From the NCBI GenBank assembly GCA_963707965.1, contig CAVPRR010000007.1:186001-250000 (forward strand): DNA of 64,000 nucleotides, read 5' to 3'. Below are positions 63,283 through 64,000 of the stretch, piece by piece. The notes under the pieces are model-generated. The model saw nothing but the letters and a program-made list of their open reading frames with translations. It was not told where the DNA came from and did not search any database. The DNA is from VRUE01 sp963707965. Lineage in GTDB: Bacteria; Actinomycetota; Thermoleophilia; Solirubrobacterales; 70-9. The translations under genes were made by a program, and so were the position numbers. Position 1 is the first letter of the stretch. Every line of letters starts with the position of its first letter.

Positions 63283-64000
63283 ATGACAAGGGATACCCAG
63301 AGGGTGGCGGTGATCGACATCGGCACCAACTCGACCCGACTGCTCATCGCCGACGTCAACCGGTGTCGGGTCGCGGAGGTCGAGCGGCGCAGCTGCGTCA
63401 CCCGACTCGGGCGGGGCGTCGATCTCTCGCGACAGCTCTCCGCCGATGCAATCGAGGCCGTCTGCAACGTGATCGGCGACTATCTCTCGATCTGCCGGGA
63501 GGCGGGTCCGGAGACGATCGACGCAATCGCCACCAGCGCTGTCCGAGACGCCTCCAACGGAAGCGCCTTCGTCGCGGAGCTGCGGGAGCGCTTCGCGCTG
63601 TCAGCGCGGGTGCTCGACGGTGAGGAGGAGGCGCGGCTCACGTACCTCGGCGCCACCTCGGAGCGACCACCCACCGAACCGGCCCTGGTCATCGACATCG
63701 GTGGCGGCTCGACGGAGTTGATCGTCGGCACGGGCTCGGAGATCTCCTTCCACGCCTCGCTGCAGGCCGGCGTCGTCCGCCACACGGAGCGCCACATCGC
63801 CGCAGACCCTCCCACCGCAGTCGAGATGGAGGAACTCGCTGCCGACATCAGGAGGCTGATCGAGTCATCCGTCACCGGTCACGCCGAGGCCACGGCAAGC
63901 GAGGCGATTGCCGTGGCGGGTACACCCACGTCGCTTGCCGCCATGGACCTCGAGCTTGACCCCTATGACCCCCAGCAGGTGCACGGATACGTTCTTTCTC
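63283..64000 (+). CDS. Ppx/GppA phosphatase family, 3' end beyond window
   Basis: The first 239 residues of an exopolyphosphatase / pppGpp phosphohydrolase. The ASKHA-fold phosphate loops are visible: AVIDIGTNSTRLLIADV at the start, ATSAVRDASNGSAF, LDGEEEARLTYLGA and VIDIGGGSTELIVG. Start ATG 63283. The gene continues past base 64,000. It may act on polyphosphate or on ppGpp; sequence does not decide. Confidence 0.92.
   Translation, partial: MTRDTQRVAVIDIGTNSTRLLIADVNRCRVAEVERRSCVTRLGRGVDLSRQLSADAIEAVCNVIGDYLSICREAGPETIDAIATSAVRDASNGSAFVAELRERFALSARVLDGEEEARLTYLGATSERPPTEPALVIDIGGGSTELIVGTGSEISFHASLQAGVVRHTERHIAADPPTAVEMEELAADIRRLIESSVTGHAEATASEAIAVAGTPTSLAAMDLELDPYDPQQVHGYVLS

Overview
The window is GC-rich, densely coded DNA from an actinomycete-like bacterium. 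Gene content suggests Thermoleophilia/Solirubrobacterales: tandem-domain Usp, a TreT-type trehalose synthase, an acoA/acoB-like dehydrogenase pair, many secreted cupredoxins, and DUF2267, DUF7144 and baeRF genes. The taxon is an inference. No rRNA or marker gene beyond one initiator tRNA is present.

1-28 kb reads as ordinary chromosome. It holds a site-2 protease (cut by the left edge), a decayed hydrolase, Hsp20, Usp, trehalose synthase, a zinc alcohol dehydrogenase and a class A penicillin-binding protein. These are followed by two small-enzyme genes, a PII/AmtB ammonium pair, CutA, a multicopper oxidase with a cupredoxin partner, an ABC-2 exporter, a stand-alone 5' nuclease and TrpB2. The stretch ends with E1 alpha/beta, a phosphoribosyltransferase-hydrolase fusion and a baeRF protein. 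From 33.8 to 37.7 kb lies a complete zinc-uptake operon in which permease and binding lipoprotein are one fused polypeptide, followed by its Fur-family regulator.

28.2-32.8 kb and 39.3-46.6 kb are accretion zones. They hold six toxin-antitoxin modules, truncated chromosomal genes (YibE/F lost its 3' end, YcnI its 5' end) and repeated scars of integrative elements. Three copies of a 43-bp piece of the initiator tRNA gene (42,476; 46,629; 63,098) and a diverged fourth (40,631) show repeated integration at tRNA-fMet, whose full gene is at 63,099-63,172.

46.6-63.1 kb is the youngest element and is a defence island. It carries a DUF4209 HEPN protein, an ApeA-like HEPN protein, a two-gene operon pairing an unrecognised protein with an OLD-type TOPRIM protein, a membrane protein, a winged-helix pair, a zinc-ribbon protein kinase, IS110 and IS481 elements, a tyrosine integrase and a SIR2-HerA pair. 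The HerA has a KTSC domain fused to its C-terminus and a one-base frameshift. After the tRNA the chromosome resumes with Ppx/GppA.

Many otherwise conserved genes carry a single 1-2 base indel (amtB, herA, a cupredoxin gene, VapC45, SRPBCC, YibE/F, a beta-propeller). That pattern suggests either uncorrected assembly errors or real decay, and it limits statements about function.
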